A stretch of 64,000 nt of DNA, from positions 1-64,000 of the forward strand of contig DKUN01000016.1 in NCBI GenBank assembly GCA_002490725.1, given 5' to 3'. Under the pieces are notes generated by a model. It was not told the origin of the DNA and ran no database searches. It worked only from the letters and a program-made list of their open reading frames with translations. The DNA is from Porphyromonadaceae bacterium UBA7203 (GTDB lineage: Bacteria > Bacteroidota > Bacteroidia > Bacteroidales > Muribaculaceae). Below are positions 43,649 to 55,175 of this stretch, piece after piece. A program made the translations under genes and the position numbers. The number at the start of each line of letters is the position of its first letter. Position 1 is the stretch's first letter.

Positions 43649-45115
43649 TTATTTCATTCTGGCCACTGTGTCAGGCACAATGACAGGATTTTCCTTGAGA
43701 TAATCGAGGAGGTCGTCGTAGGCAACGGCCTGGCTTTCGGCCACTCGCTTGCCGCGCGTCAGCGGCGTCATGTAGTCGCCGCCGTTGGCCAGGTAGTCAA
43801 TAGTAGCGATACGGTAGGTGCGGTCAGGGGCGATTTGCGAGGCGTCGGTAATGCCGCTCACGGCATCGCCGCCACGCGCCGCCATGACACCATAAGCGTC
43901 AATCAGGTCGCGGCCCTTGATTTCGAGCACCACAATCTTGTTTCTGAAAGGCATCATGTCGAGAACGGCGCCCTCCGACAGTTCGCCCGGATTCCAGGTT
44001 ATGCGCAGCCCCCCCTTATTGCCGATTGAGCCGTCGAGCCGTCCGCCCGCAAGGCGTTCGCCGCGGTTGCGGATAAAGTCGGCAGCAAAATTCATCATGG
44101 CGGCGCTGCGGTTGGTCATCGGTTCTGTTCCCGCCACTCGGGCGACCGTGTGATTATAGAGCGAGTCGATGCCGGCGCGATATGGCTCGATGGCGGCCAT
44201 CAGCGCGGGGTCACGGCGCGAATCCAGGCGTGCGTCAATGGGAATCAGTTTTTCAGAAACGGCTCCGTCATTGAGGTTCATGGTAATTTCGCCGACATAT
44301 TGGCCGTATTTACCAGTTTGCACAATCGTTACAGAGTCTCCTGCGGCATTGGCCACGCGCACGGCCGGGTCAAGCAGGGTATGGCTGTGACCGCCGATAA
44401 TCAGGTCTATGCCGGTGGTCTGTTCAGCAACCTGCACATCGCCGAACAGGTCGGGATTCTCGTCCGAGCCGCTGTAGCCTATATGGGTCACGGCAATGAC
44501 GTAGTCACACTTCTCCTTGTTGCGCAACAGGTCAACAGTATTCTCGACAGCCTCTTTCCAAGGCATGAATTTCACGCCGTCGTAATTACCCTCGGCCACC
44601 ATTCCATGCGGGTCGAGGTTCAGCGCCATTATACCGACCTTGTGCTTGCCGATCTGCTTGACCATATAGGATTTGAACATGCCGTCGAGCACCGACTCCG
44701 TAAAGTCGTAGTTCGAACTGAGCAGAGTCGGCTCTGCTCGGTCAAGCATCGTTTTCAGGGCATCCATGCCGTTGTCGAACTCATGGTTGCCGAGAATCTG
44801 CACGTCATAACCGAGCTCGTTGAGCATTTGCTGCTCCACCTCGCCCTTGAACAGATGAAAGTAGAGCGTTCCCTGTACTATGTCGCCGGCATCGACCACA
44901 AGCACGTTGGGATTAGCCTCACGAATAGAGTCGATAATCACCTTGCGGCGCGCAACTCCGCCCAACCCATTGTCGGCAAGCGGATCAATATGGCTGTGAG
45001 TGTCGTTGGTATGGACAATCACAAGAGTATCATCAGCGGCAGACCCGGCGGTGCAGCCCACAAGCGCGCCGGCCAGCGCCATAAATAATAATACGGTTAG
45101 TTTCGTAATTTTCAT
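43649..45115 (-). CDS. 5'-nucleotidase-type metallophosphatase lipoprotein
   Basis: A 488-aa protein with a lipoprotein signal (ALVGC lipobox). The metallophosphatase domain has the metal motifs HTNDTHSH, DAGDIVQGT, GNHEFDNG, THIGYSG and GGHSHTLL. The C-terminal 5'-nucleotidase domain (from about 300) has the substrate segment NKGGLRITWNPGELSE and the aromatic loop RTYRIATIDYLANGGDYM. It probably dephosphorylates nucleotides in the periplasm or on the surface. It is followed by ferritin after 29 nt. Confidence 0.92.
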   Translation of the reverse strand: MKITKLTVLLFMALAGALVGCTAGSAADDTLVIVHTNDTHSHIDPLADNGLGGVARRKVIIDSIREANPNVLVVDAGDIVQGTLYFHLFKGEVEQQMLNELGYDVQILGNHEFDNGMDALKTMLDRAEPTLLSSNYDFTESVLDGMFKSYMVKQIGKHKVGIMALNLDPHGMVAEGNYDGVKFMPWKEAVENTVDLLRNKEKCDYVIAVTHIGYSGSDENPDLFGDVQVAEQTTGIDLIIGGHSHTLLDPAVRVANAAGDSVTIVQTGKYGQYVGEITMNLNDGAVSEKLIPIDARLDSRRDPALMAAIEPYRAGIDSLYNHTVARVAGTEPMTNRSAAMMNFAADFIRNRGERLAGGRLDGSIGNKGGLRITWNPGELSEGAVLDMMPFRNKIVVLEIKGRDLIDAYGVMAARGGDAVSGITDASQIAPDRTYRIATIDYLANGGDYMTPLTRGKRVAESQAVAYDDLLDYLKENPVIVPDTVARMK

Positions 45116-45123
45116 ATTAACGG

Positions 45124-45157
45124 CAAAGTTACAAACATTTTCGGTTCCGATAACAAC
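45124..45157 (-). promoter_or_regulatory. Putative promoter of the 5'-nucleotidase gene
   Basis: TAACTTTG (complement of 45124-45131) lies 8 nt from the ATG; the upstream element is weak (GTTG, complement of 45154-45157, 22 nt away). Confidence 0.45.
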
Positions 45158-45190
45158 TTTTCCTAAAATTTACAACAAATAAGGCCAAAA

Positions 45191-45222
45191 TTTGGTTGTC
45201 TCATTTATTTAACGTAATTTTG
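45191..45222 (+). promoter_or_regulatory. Promoter of the GH20 gene
   Basis: TTTG at 45191-45194, a 20-nt spacer and TAATTTTG at 45215-45222; leader of about 38 nt. Confidence 0.75.
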
Positions 45223-45265
45223 CCACAGAATTACTTCATCATCAATATCATTCACAATCACAATC

Positions 45266-48139
45266 ATGAAGACACGTTTTATCTGCCTCGCATTGGCCGC
45301 TATAGCCATGTTTGGCTTCAAAAGCCATGCAGGGCTGGAACACATGACTCCCAAGCCCGCACAGATGACCATCGGCACTAGCTCGCTGGCTTTGACTCCG
45401 GGTTTCACCATAGGCTACGAAGCTTCGCTTCCCGAGGAAATGATTGCAGAAATCACCAAGTTCACCGCCTCGCTTGCCGAATCAACCAACCTCGCCCCCA
45501 CCGCAGCGCAAGGCAACGGCCTCATAGCCGTGACAATCGACGCGACTCAGCCCGCCGAAGGATATGAGCTCAACGTCACCGCTTCGGGCGCTACCATCAA
45601 AGCATCGACAGCCACCGGCCTCTTCTACGCTTTCCAGACCGTCAAGAAGTTGATGCCGGTAAATGTCGCCGCCGGAGTGGCAGGCGCGCCTGACGCCACA
45701 TACAGCATTCCCGCTGTTGCGATTGCCGACGCTCCCCGCTTCGAATACCGCGGCTTCATGCTCGACGTGAGCCGCCACTTCTTCGACGCCGCATTTGTCA
45801 AGAAAATGATTGACATGATGGCCATCTACAAGCTCAACCGCTTCCACTGGCACCTCACCGACGACCAGGGCTGGCGCCTCCCCGTGGCCAAATACCCCAA
45901 ACTCACCGTCGAGGGCGCAACCAACAAGAACATCCTGCTGACCGACTTTGCCGACGGCGTGAAAGAGAACCAGTCGCAGACCCGCGCCGGCGAGAATGTG
46001 ATTTACGGCCCCTATGCCTACACCGCCGACGAAATCCGCGACATCGTGGCCTACGCCAAAGCGCGCCACATCGAGGTCATTCCAGAAATCGACATGCCCG
46101 GCCACATGGTCGCCGCAATCCACGCTTACCCCGAATTCTCGGTCGACCCCGAAAACAAACTCGGCATCCACGAAGACCTCAGCCACGAAATCTGGAACAA
46201 AGGCGGCGTGAGCCGCGACGTGCTCGACGTCAGCAACCCCAAGGCGATGCAGTTCGTCAAGGATGTTGTCGACGTTCTGGCCGACCTGTTCCCCTACGAA
46301 TACATCCACATTGGCGGCGACGAGTGCCCCACCCTCGCCTGGGAACATTCCGAATCATGCCAACAGTTCATGCAGGAAAAAGGCCTCTCCACCGTCCGCG
46401 CAATCCAGAGCTGGTTCGTACAGGAAATTGCCAACTACGCCAAGGAAACCCACGGCCGCAAAATCATGGGCTGGAACGAAATCATCACCGAAGGCGGCAC
46501 CGACATGAACAAAATCAAGGAAATCAACCCCGTCGTGTTCTGCTGGCTCGGTGGCGAACAACTCGCCCAGAACAATGGCCTCGACTATGTCTACACTCCC
46601 TTCAACGGCGGATACTACATCAACCGCTCATATGCAGGCTTTGACCGTGTCGGCGCAGTAAACGACGGCGCCCTCTCTGTAACCCTGACCGTCAACCCGC
46701 CGCTCCACGACCACTGCATCGGCGTGCAAGGCACCTTCTGGACCGAACAGGTAGACCGTCCCACCGACGTCGAGTACCTTGCCTTGCCCCGCCTCATCGG
46801 CATCGCCGAACAAGGCTGGTCGCCCGCCGGCAAGGACTATGAAGAAGTCATGGGCCGCATGGTAGCCGACGCCGAGCTGCTCGACCTGGCCGGCTATAAC
46901 TACGGCGCCCATCAGCTCGTCATGCCCGTCTACGAAAAGCCCCAACCTGACACCTGGTACACTATTTCCAGCAATGCCACCGACGAACGTGCCGGCACCG
47001 TTATTGAAGTCCTCGCCCCCGACCATGCCTACGTTACCGACAAGGCAGGCAACGGCGCCAAGGCCTACCGTCTCTGGGGCTGCCAGCCCGTGGCCGAACG
47101 CCATCAGCAGCAATTCATGTTCGTTGAAGACCCCGACAACGCAGGCCACTACGCAATCGTTTGCCGCGCATATCCCGACGGCTCCGTAAGCTCGACTCCG
47201 ACCGGCACCTCTACCGCTGACCGCTGGGACTACAATGCCTCAGGTCTCGACTACGGCTTCGTTCTCGACAAGGCCTACTATGCCGAACAGAACAACACTT
47301 TCCGCTACGCAATCCGCCCGGCCAATCTCGAGGGCTTCTACATGAACTTTGCCCGCAGCGGACAGGGCCAGGCTATCAACGTCTACAACAACCCCAACGA
47401 CGGCAAGGGTGGACAGCTGGTTTTTAATGAAGTCACCGAGGTGATTATCCCCGAACCCGGTGACGTACCGTCTGCAGGGGTATATTATCGATTTCACACC
47501 CGCTTCAACGGCGACTCTTCGCAGCCCCGCTACGGCTCGGTAATCGAACTGCTCCGCGACAACGCTGACAAAGGCAACAACGCCCAGGCTGACCGCCTCT
47601 GGAGCAACGCTCCCGCGCGCAAGGCCGACGAAAATTATGACTACCAGTGGTTCACATTCGAACCCGACCCCGCCGGCAGCCAATATTACGCGCTGGTTTG
47701 CAAAGCCAAACCCGAAGGCTCGGTCAACTGCACACCCTCGATTGCCAACAATGCCGCCACAGCCCGCTGGGACTACGATAACGAGAACAAACATTACGGA
47801 TTCTATCTCGTTGACAACGTGAACGGCAACTCAGTCCAGGGCATCGACGAACAAGGCTTCTACTCGGCCATGACCTCGAAAGACGCCGCCTCCGGCTGGT
47901 ACATGAACATCTCGGCCGCTCCCCAGGGCTATTCCGTACACCTCTACAGCAACCCCGCCGACCAGCAGGCAGGTATCTTCACCTTCGAAATCGACCCCGC
48001 CTCCATATCCGGCATAAGCTCAGTCGCCCCGGCCGAATCCTCATCCGCATCGGTCATCTACGACCTCCAGGGCCGCCGACTTAACGCTCCCGCCCGAGGC
48101 ATCAACATCATCAACGGCCGCAAAGTATTCATACGCTGA
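45266..48139 (+). CDS. GH20 beta-N-acetylhexosaminidase with duplicated C-terminal domain
   Basis: A 957-aa secreted hexosaminidase that removes terminal GlcNAc/GalNAc, for example from mucin or chitin-like glycans. It has a signal peptide (ending KSHAG), a GH20b domain, and the catalytic barrel with RFHWHLTDDQGWR, EIDMPGH and HIGGDECP (Asp352-Glu353, the substrate-assisted pair). From about residue 565 two homologous beta-rich repeats follow (each with Y-x-V/I-I-E-[VL]-L, ADRLW/AYRLWG, YALVC/YAIVCRA, ARWDYDN/DRWDYNA), possibly ricin-like lectin modules. A T9SS-like tail (IYDLQGRRL...RKVFIR) ends the protein. Confidence 0.93.
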   Translation: MKTRFICLALAAIAMFGFKSHAGLEHMTPKPAQMTIGTSSLALTPGFTIGYEASLPEEMIAEITKFTASLAESTNLAPTAAQGNGLIAVTIDATQPAEGYELNVTASGATIKASTATGLFYAFQTVKKLMPVNVAAGVAGAPDATYSIPAVAIADAPRFEYRGFMLDVSRHFFDAAFVKKMIDMMAIYKLNRFHWHLTDDQGWRLPVAKYPKLTVEGATNKNILLTDFADGVKENQSQTRAGENVIYGPYAYTADEIRDIVAYAKARHIEVIPEIDMPGHMVAAIHAYPEFSVDPENKLGIHEDLSHEIWNKGGVSRDVLDVSNPKAMQFVKDVVDVLADLFPYEYIHIGGDECPTLAWEHSESCQQFMQEKGLSTVRAIQSWFVQEIANYAKETHGRKIMGWNEIITEGGTDMNKIKEINPVVFCWLGGEQLAQNNGLDYVYTPFNGGYYINRSYAGFDRVGAVNDGALSVTLTVNPPLHDHCIGVQGTFWTEQVDRPTDVEYLALPRLIGIAEQGWSPAGKDYEEVMGRMVADAELLDLAGYNYGAHQLVMPVYEKPQPDTWYTISSNATDERAGTVIEVLAPDHAYVTDKAGNGAKAYRLWGCQPVAERHQQQFMFVEDPDNAGHYAIVCRAYPDGSVSSTPTGTSTADRWDYNASGLDYGFVLDKAYYAEQNNTFRYAIRPANLEGFYMNFARSGQGQAINVYNNPNDGKGGQLVFNEVTEVIIPEPGDVPSAGVYYRFHTRFNGDSSQPRYGSVIELLRDNADKGNNAQADRLWSNAPARKADENYDYQWFTFEPDPAGSQYYALVCKAKPEGSVNCTPSIANNAATARWDYDNENKHYGFYLVDNVNGNSVQGIDEQGFYSAMTSKDAASGWYMNISAAPQGYSVHLYSNPADQQAGIFTFEIDPASISGISSVAPAESSSASVIYDLQGRRLNAPARGINIINGRKVFIR

Positions 48140-48167
48140 ATTACCCTGACAGCCGCCACAATTTCTA

Positions 48168-48210
48168 AAAAACTCCGTCGTTCCGCCACCCGGACCGACG
48201 GAGTTTTTCT
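48168..48210 (+). terminator. Terminator of the GH20 gene
   Basis: AAAACTCCGTCG pairs with CGACGGAGTTTT, followed by TTCTTTTG. The T-tract runs directly into the -33 box of the next promoter. Confidence 0.85.
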
Positions 48211-48242
48211 TTTGCTTATTTCGACATTATTCTGTAAATTTG
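48211..48242 (+). promoter_or_regulatory. Promoter of the nucleoside kinase gene
   Basis: TTTG at 48211-48214, a 20-nt spacer and TAAATTTG at 48235-48242. Confidence 0.75.
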
Positions 48243-48267
48243 CAGCTATAACAACGTCTCGACTATA

Positions 48268-49917
48268 ATGGAACAGCATATGGAAATATTCTGCGCCAAT
48301 CTCGGCGAATACATCAGCGTCAGCGGTGGAGAATCGCTGCTCGACATCAGCAGGCGCATCGGCGACCGGCTCGGATTCGAACCCGTGTGCGCCCACGTCA
48401 ACAACAAAAACGAGGGGCTCCACTTCCGCGTCTACATGCCCAAGCTCGTTGAATTTCTCGACGTCAACTCACCCAGCGGCAACCGCGTCTACATCAGGTC
48501 GCTCTGCATGATGCTTTATCGCGCCGTCCAGACCCTGTTTCCGGGCACGGTGCTGAAAATCGAGCACTCCATCAGCCACGGCTGGTTCTGCCGTCTCGGC
48601 TCAAACACGGCCGTGACGCCCGACGACATTGCCCGCATCAAGGCCGAGCTGCAGCAGCTTCACAACGCCGACCTGCCGTTTGAATACTTCGAGCAACTGA
48701 CCGGCGACGTTATTAACCTGTTCGACAAACAGGGTCTGAACGACAAGGTGATGCTGCTCGAAACCACCCGCGAACTCTACACCAAATACTACCGCCTTGA
48801 AGGCCTCGCCGACAGCTACTACGGATGCCTGGCCCCGTCGACGGGCTATATCGACAGCTTCGACGTTGTTGCTTACAACGACGGTTTCGTGCTCCTGGGC
48901 CGCGACCGCAAAATGGAACCGCAGGCCAAAATGTTCAAGGCATTCACGGACTACGTGATGTTCAACCGCATTGTCGGAGTCAGCAACGTCGGCGAAATGA
49001 ACCGCGTTGTGGCCAAGGGCGACGCCCGCTCGCTTATCAACGTGGCCGAGGCGCTTCACAACAACAAGATAGCCCACATAGCCGACGAAATAACACGCCT
49101 CTACGACAACGGCGGCGCGCGCATTGTACTCGTGGCCGGCCCTTCCTCATCGGGCAAGACCACCTTCACCAAGCGCATGGCCATCCAGCTGATGACCAAT
49201 CTGCTCGAACCGCAGATGATTTCGCTCGACGACTACTTCGTCAACCGCGTTGACACGCCGCTCGACGAAAACGGCGACTACGACTTCGAGTCGCTCTACG
49301 CTCTCGACCTCGAAAAGTTCAACGCCGACCTCCAGGCCCTGCTCGACGGCCGGGAAATCGAACTCCCATACTATAACTTCGAAAAAGGAGAACGCGAATA
49401 TCGCGGCAACCGCATCAGCCTGCGCGGACGCTCGATTCTGCTGATTGAGGGCATTCACGGCCTGAACCCGGCTCTGACCGAGCATATCGCTGCCAACATG
49501 AAGTTCAAAATCTATGTCAGCGCGCTGACAACCCTAAGCATCGACAACCACAACTGGGTGCCCACCACCGACAACCGCCTGCTACGCCGCATTATCCGTG
49601 ACAACGCCTATCGCGGCGTCGACGCCGAGTCGACCATCAAACGCTGGCAGAGCGTGCGCCGCGGCGAGGAACGCTGGATATTCCCGTTCCAGGAAAACGC
49701 CGACGCCATGTTCAACTCATCGCTGCTGTTTGAACTCGGAGTACTGAAAGAACGCGGCGAAGAGCTGCTCAAACGCGTGCGTCAGGACGCGCCCGAGTAT
49801 GCCGAAGCCTACCGTTTGCGCAAATTCCTCAGCTACTTCACGCCGATCGACGAAAAGTTCATTCCCTCCACATCGCTGATTCGCGAGTTTATCGGAGGCT
49901 CTTCATTCGACTACTGA
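48268..49917 (+). CDS. Nucleoside (uridine) kinase with ThrRS-like N-terminal domains
   Basis: A 549-aa protein with an N-terminal TGS/ThrRS second-additional-domain-like part (HSISHGWFCRL near 95, a His-containing editing-domain-like segment) and a C-terminal uridine kinase/phosphoribulokinase domain with P-loop GPSSSGKTTF near residue 290, LDDYFVNR and LIEGIHGLNP. This fused architecture is common in Bacteroidetes and Firmicutes; the nucleoside specificity is not proven. It lies 18 nt before ligA. Confidence 0.9.
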   Translation: MEQHMEIFCANLGEYISVSGGESLLDISRRIGDRLGFEPVCAHVNNKNEGLHFRVYMPKLVEFLDVNSPSGNRVYIRSLCMMLYRAVQTLFPGTVLKIEHSISHGWFCRLGSNTAVTPDDIARIKAELQQLHNADLPFEYFEQLTGDVINLFDKQGLNDKVMLLETTRELYTKYYRLEGLADSYYGCLAPSTGYIDSFDVVAYNDGFVLLGRDRKMEPQAKMFKAFTDYVMFNRIVGVSNVGEMNRVVAKGDARSLINVAEALHNNKIAHIADEITRLYDNGGARIVLVAGPSSSGKTTFTKRMAIQLMTNLLEPQMISLDDYFVNRVDTPLDENGDYDFESLYALDLEKFNADLQALLDGREIELPYYNFEKGEREYRGNRISLRGRSILLIEGIHGLNPALTEHIAANMKFKIYVSALTTLSIDNHNWVPTTDNRLLRRIIRDNAYRGVDAESTIKRWQSVRRGEERWIFPFQENADAMFNSSLLFELGVLKERGEELLKRVRQDAPEYAEAYRLRKFLSYFTPIDEKFIPSTSLIREFIGGSSFDY

Positions 49918-49935
49918 TTCTCACTGACTCCCCAC

Positions 49936-51951
49936 ATGCCAACGCCCGCCGAACAAGTGGCCCGCCTCCGCCGCGAGCTCAACCGCCACAACCACCTCTA
50001 CTACGTAATGAACGCGCCGGAAATCTCCGACCGCGACTTCGACATGATGCTCAAGGAGCTTGAAACCCTCGAGCGCAATCACCCCGAACTCGACGACCCA
50101 CTTTCGCCCACCCATCGCGTAGGCTCCGACATCAACACCTCATTCCAACAGGCCGCCCACGTCAGGCCCATGCTGTCGCTGGCCAACACCTACAGCATCG
50201 AAGAGGTCGACAAGTGGGTCACCGGCGTGCGCAACGCCCTGGAAAGTGACGACATCGTCATTGACGGCGAAATGAAATTCGACGGCACATCCATATCGCT
50301 CATCTATGAGAACGGGCGCCTGGTGAGGGCCGTAACCAGAGGCGACGGCACTCAAGGCGACGTCGTTACCGAAAACATCAAGACCATACGCAGCATTCCC
50401 CTCGAAATACCCGCCGAAACCGGCCGCCCCGACAACTTCGAAATCCGCGGCGAGATTCTGCTGCCCTGGGAGGCTTTCGAACGCCTCAACCGCGACCGCG
50501 AGGCCAACGACGAACCCCTGTTTGCCAACCCTCGCAACGCCGCGGCCGGCACCCTCAAGCTCCAGAACTCGGCCGAAGCCGCATCGCGAGGCCTTGACGC
50601 CTATTTCTATTATGTTCTCTCCGACTCGCTGCCGGCCGACACCCACTTCGACAATCTCCGGGCCGCAGCCTCATGGGGCTTCAAAATTACCCCCGTGCTC
50701 AAACGGCTCCACTCCATTGATGAAGTCGACGAATTCATAAACCACTGGGACATTGAACGCAAAAAACTCCCCGTCGCAACCGACGGCCTCGTGTTCAAGG
50801 TCAACTCCCTGCGCCAGCAGCTCAATCTCGGCTTCACCGCCAAGTCGCCGCGCTGGGCCATAGCCTATAAATTTCCCGCTGAGCGCGCCCTGACCCGCCT
50901 GCGCTTCGTTTCCTTCGAAGTAGGCCGAATGGGCATAGTCACCCCCGTGGCCAACCTCGAGCCCGTGTTGCTCAGCGGCACCATCGTCAAGCGCGCCTCG
51001 CTCCATAACGAAGACATAATCCGCAAACTCGACATCCACGAAGGCGATATGCTCTATGTTGAAAAAGGCGGCGAAATCATTCCGAAAATCACCGGCGTAG
51101 ACATCAAGTCACGCCCCGAAGGCGCCGCCCCTGTCAAATTCGTTACGGTCTGCCCCGCCTGCGGCACACCGCTGATTAAAATCGAGGGCGAAGCCGCAAC
51201 CGAATGCCCCAACAAATACGGCTGCCCGCCGCAGATAATCGGCCGCATAGAACACTTTGCGGCACGCCGCATGATGAACATCGACGGCATAGGCGAGGAA
51301 ACCGCACGCCAGCTCTACGACACCGGGCTCGTGCGCTCAAGCGCCGACATTTACTCGCTCACCGCCGACAGCCTGCTCACACTCGACGGCTTCGGTCCAC
51401 GCTCGGCCCAACGCGTTATCGAAGGAGCCGAAGAATCTAAAAAGGTGCCCTTCGCTCGCGTAATCTACGCCCTGAGCATACCGTTTGTAGGCGAAACCGT
51501 CAGCAAAAAAATAGCCAAGGCCGTCGGCAACATCGACCGGCTCATGACAATCAGCACCGACGAACTCACCGCCATCGATGACATCGGCATAGCCATAGCC
51601 GAATCAATAACCGACTACTTCGCCGACCCGCGCAACCGCGAAAACGTCGAGCGCCTGCGCGCTGCCGGCCTCTGCATGGAAGCCGAACAGGCCGACTCCG
51701 AAGGTGGCTCCGACACCCTTGCAGGCCAATCGATTGTTATTTCAGGAACTTTCACCCACCACTCGCGCGACGAGTACAAGGCGCTCATCGAACTCCACGG
51801 CGGCAAAAACGTCGGTTCCATCTCAAAGAAAACCACCGCCATTCTCGCCGGCGAAAACGTCGGACCATCGAAACTCGAAAAAGCGAACTCGCTGGGCATA
51901 CCGCTGCTCAGCGAAGACGACTTCCTGCGCAAGATAGGCCTCGACAGCTGA
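49936..51951 (+). CDS. ligA: NAD-dependent DNA ligase LigA
   Basis: LigA seals nicks in replication and repair. The 671-aa protein has domain Ia (YYVMNAPEISDRDFD), the adenylation motif KFDG with Lys114, TRGDGTQGDVVTENI, the OB fold (VGRMGIVTPVANLEPV), a zinc finger (CPACG ... CPNKYGCP), HhH repeats and a C-terminal BRCT domain (LAGQSIVISGTF). All expected domains are present in the usual order and length. Confidence 0.97.
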   Translation: MPTPAEQVARLRRELNRHNHLYYVMNAPEISDRDFDMMLKELETLERNHPELDDPLSPTHRVGSDINTSFQQAAHVRPMLSLANTYSIEEVDKWVTGVRNALESDDIVIDGEMKFDGTSISLIYENGRLVRAVTRGDGTQGDVVTENIKTIRSIPLEIPAETGRPDNFEIRGEILLPWEAFERLNRDREANDEPLFANPRNAAAGTLKLQNSAEAASRGLDAYFYYVLSDSLPADTHFDNLRAAASWGFKITPVLKRLHSIDEVDEFINHWDIERKKLPVATDGLVFKVNSLRQQLNLGFTAKSPRWAIAYKFPAERALTRLRFVSFEVGRMGIVTPVANLEPVLLSGTIVKRASLHNEDIIRKLDIHEGDMLYVEKGGEIIPKITGVDIKSRPEGAAPVKFVTVCPACGTPLIKIEGEAATECPNKYGCPPQIIGRIEHFAARRMMNIDGIGEETARQLYDTGLVRSSADIYSLTADSLLTLDGFGPRSAQRVIEGAEESKKVPFARVIYALSIPFVGETVSKKIAKAVGNIDRLMTISTDELTAIDDIGIAIAESITDYFADPRNRENVERLRAAGLCMEAEQADSEGGSDTLAGQSIVISGTFTHHSRDEYKALIELHGGKNVGSISKKTTAILAGENVGPSKLEKANSLGIPLLSEDDFLRKIGLDS

Positions 51952-51977
51952 CACGCCGCAAAACTTTCCGCCAAAAG

Positions 51978-52008
51978 TTGAAAAATTAAAGAATTATCGC
52001 TAACTTTG
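51978..52008 (+). promoter_or_regulatory. Promoter of the frdCAB operon
   Basis: TTG at 51978-51980, a 20-nt spacer and TAACTTTG at 52001-52008; leader of about 60 nt to the frdC ATG. Confidence 0.7.
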
Positions 52009-52072
52009 CCTCGTAAAAACGCAATCAAAATTCCAAAAACAATTATAAACCAATCTTCACTAAACATCTACC

Positions 52073-53110
52073 ATGTGGTTATTTAATTCATCCATAGGCA
52101 AGAAATTCATCATGGCTCTGACCGGAATCTGTCTTGTCTTGTTTGTAACCTTTCACGTGCTGATGAATGCTGTGGCCATCTGCTGGCCGAGCGCCTACAA
52201 CTCCGTGTGCCAGGCACTCGGTGCCAACTGGTATGCGCTCATCTGCTCTGCCGGCCTCGGATTGCTCGTAGTAATCCACGTCATCTACGCGTTAGTTCTT
52301 ACCATCCAGAACCGCAAGGCCCGCGGCAACGACCGCTATGCCGTCAGCGCACGCCCCAAGAGCGTTGAATGGTCGTCGCAAAACATGCTCGTCCTCGGCA
52401 TTGTAGTTGCTGCTTTCCTGGGTGTTCACCTCGTACAGTTCTGGGCACGCATGCAGGCTCAGGAAGTCATGGGCTCGCTCTACGAGGCCAACGGCGTTGA
52501 AATCCCCGCCGCCGCAGGCACCCTCTTCCTTCAAATCGCATTCCAGAACTGGTGGACTCCCGTAATCTACATGATTGGCTTCGTTGCCCTCTGGTTCCAC
52601 CTCAACCACGGCTTTTGGTCAATGTGGCAGAGCATCGGCATCAACAACAACGCATGGCTTCCCCGCTGGAAAAAAGTATCCTGCTGGTGGGTAACAGCCG
52701 TTTGCGTTCTCTTTGCCCTTCAGGCAGTTGTGTTCACCGTACGCGCCAACCAGAACTACTACGTTGAAAACGAGACGCTCAAAACCCAGTACATGGAAAT
52801 GTATAAAGAGCACCTCGATAAACTCAACGCCCCCCTTATCGAACAGATGCAGGCTCTCCAGGAAGAGTACCAGCAGCTCTCAAAGAACACCTCGATGGAC
52901 TTTGCCGCCAAAATGCAGCGTCAGAGCGAAATCCAGGCCGAGTTCAGCGAACTCAACTCTAAAATTGAATTCAACGGCGCCTTCCTCCACGAACAATACA
53001 TGAAGCTCCACCTCATCGCTGACAAGCCCGAGCCCGCGGTCGAAACCACTCCCGCCGCCGTCGAAGAAAGCGTTGAAGAGGTAGCCGACACTGTAACCGT
53101 TAACGAATAA
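52073..53110 (+). CDS. frdC: Succinate dehydrogenase/fumarate reductase cytochrome b subunit with coiled-coil extension
   Basis: The membrane anchor with heme b that links quinones to fumarate/succinate chemistry. Residues 1-227 are the five-helix cytochrome b558 core (GKKFIMALTG-like start, FHVLMNAVAI, LNHGFWSMWQSIG). Residues 228-345 are an extra tail: a heptad-like helix rich in E/Q/L (residues about 230-310) followed by an acidic Pro/Ala/Glu/Val stretch. Anchors of this family usually end near 220-240, so the tail of about 118 residues is unusual. By family topology it would be periplasmic. First gene of the operon, 19 nt before frdA. Confidence 0.92.
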   Translation: MWLFNSSIGKKFIMALTGICLVLFVTFHVLMNAVAICWPSAYNSVCQALGANWYALICSAGLGLLVVIHVIYALVLTIQNRKARGNDRYAVSARPKSVEWSSQNMLVLGIVVAAFLGVHLVQFWARMQAQEVMGSLYEANGVEIPAAAGTLFLQIAFQNWWTPVIYMIGFVALWFHLNHGFWSMWQSIGINNNAWLPRWKKVSCWWVTAVCVLFALQAVVFTVRANQNYYVENETLKTQYMEMYKEHLDKLNAPLIEQMQALQEEYQQLSKNTSMDFAAKMQRQSEIQAEFSELNSKIEFNGAFLHEQYMKLHLIADKPEPAVETTPAAVEESVEEVADTVTVNE

Positions 53111-53129
53111 TCCACAAATTTCAACAAAT

Positions 53130-55142
<2,013 letters not shown>

Positions 55143-55175
55143 AATCTTCACCAACATTTAATAAAGTTAACTGCA

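Noticed and set aside
44150..45088. 312-aa open frame antisense to the 5'-nucleotidase
   Set aside because: All conserved metallophosphatase motifs are on the other strand, and no start context or motif supports it.
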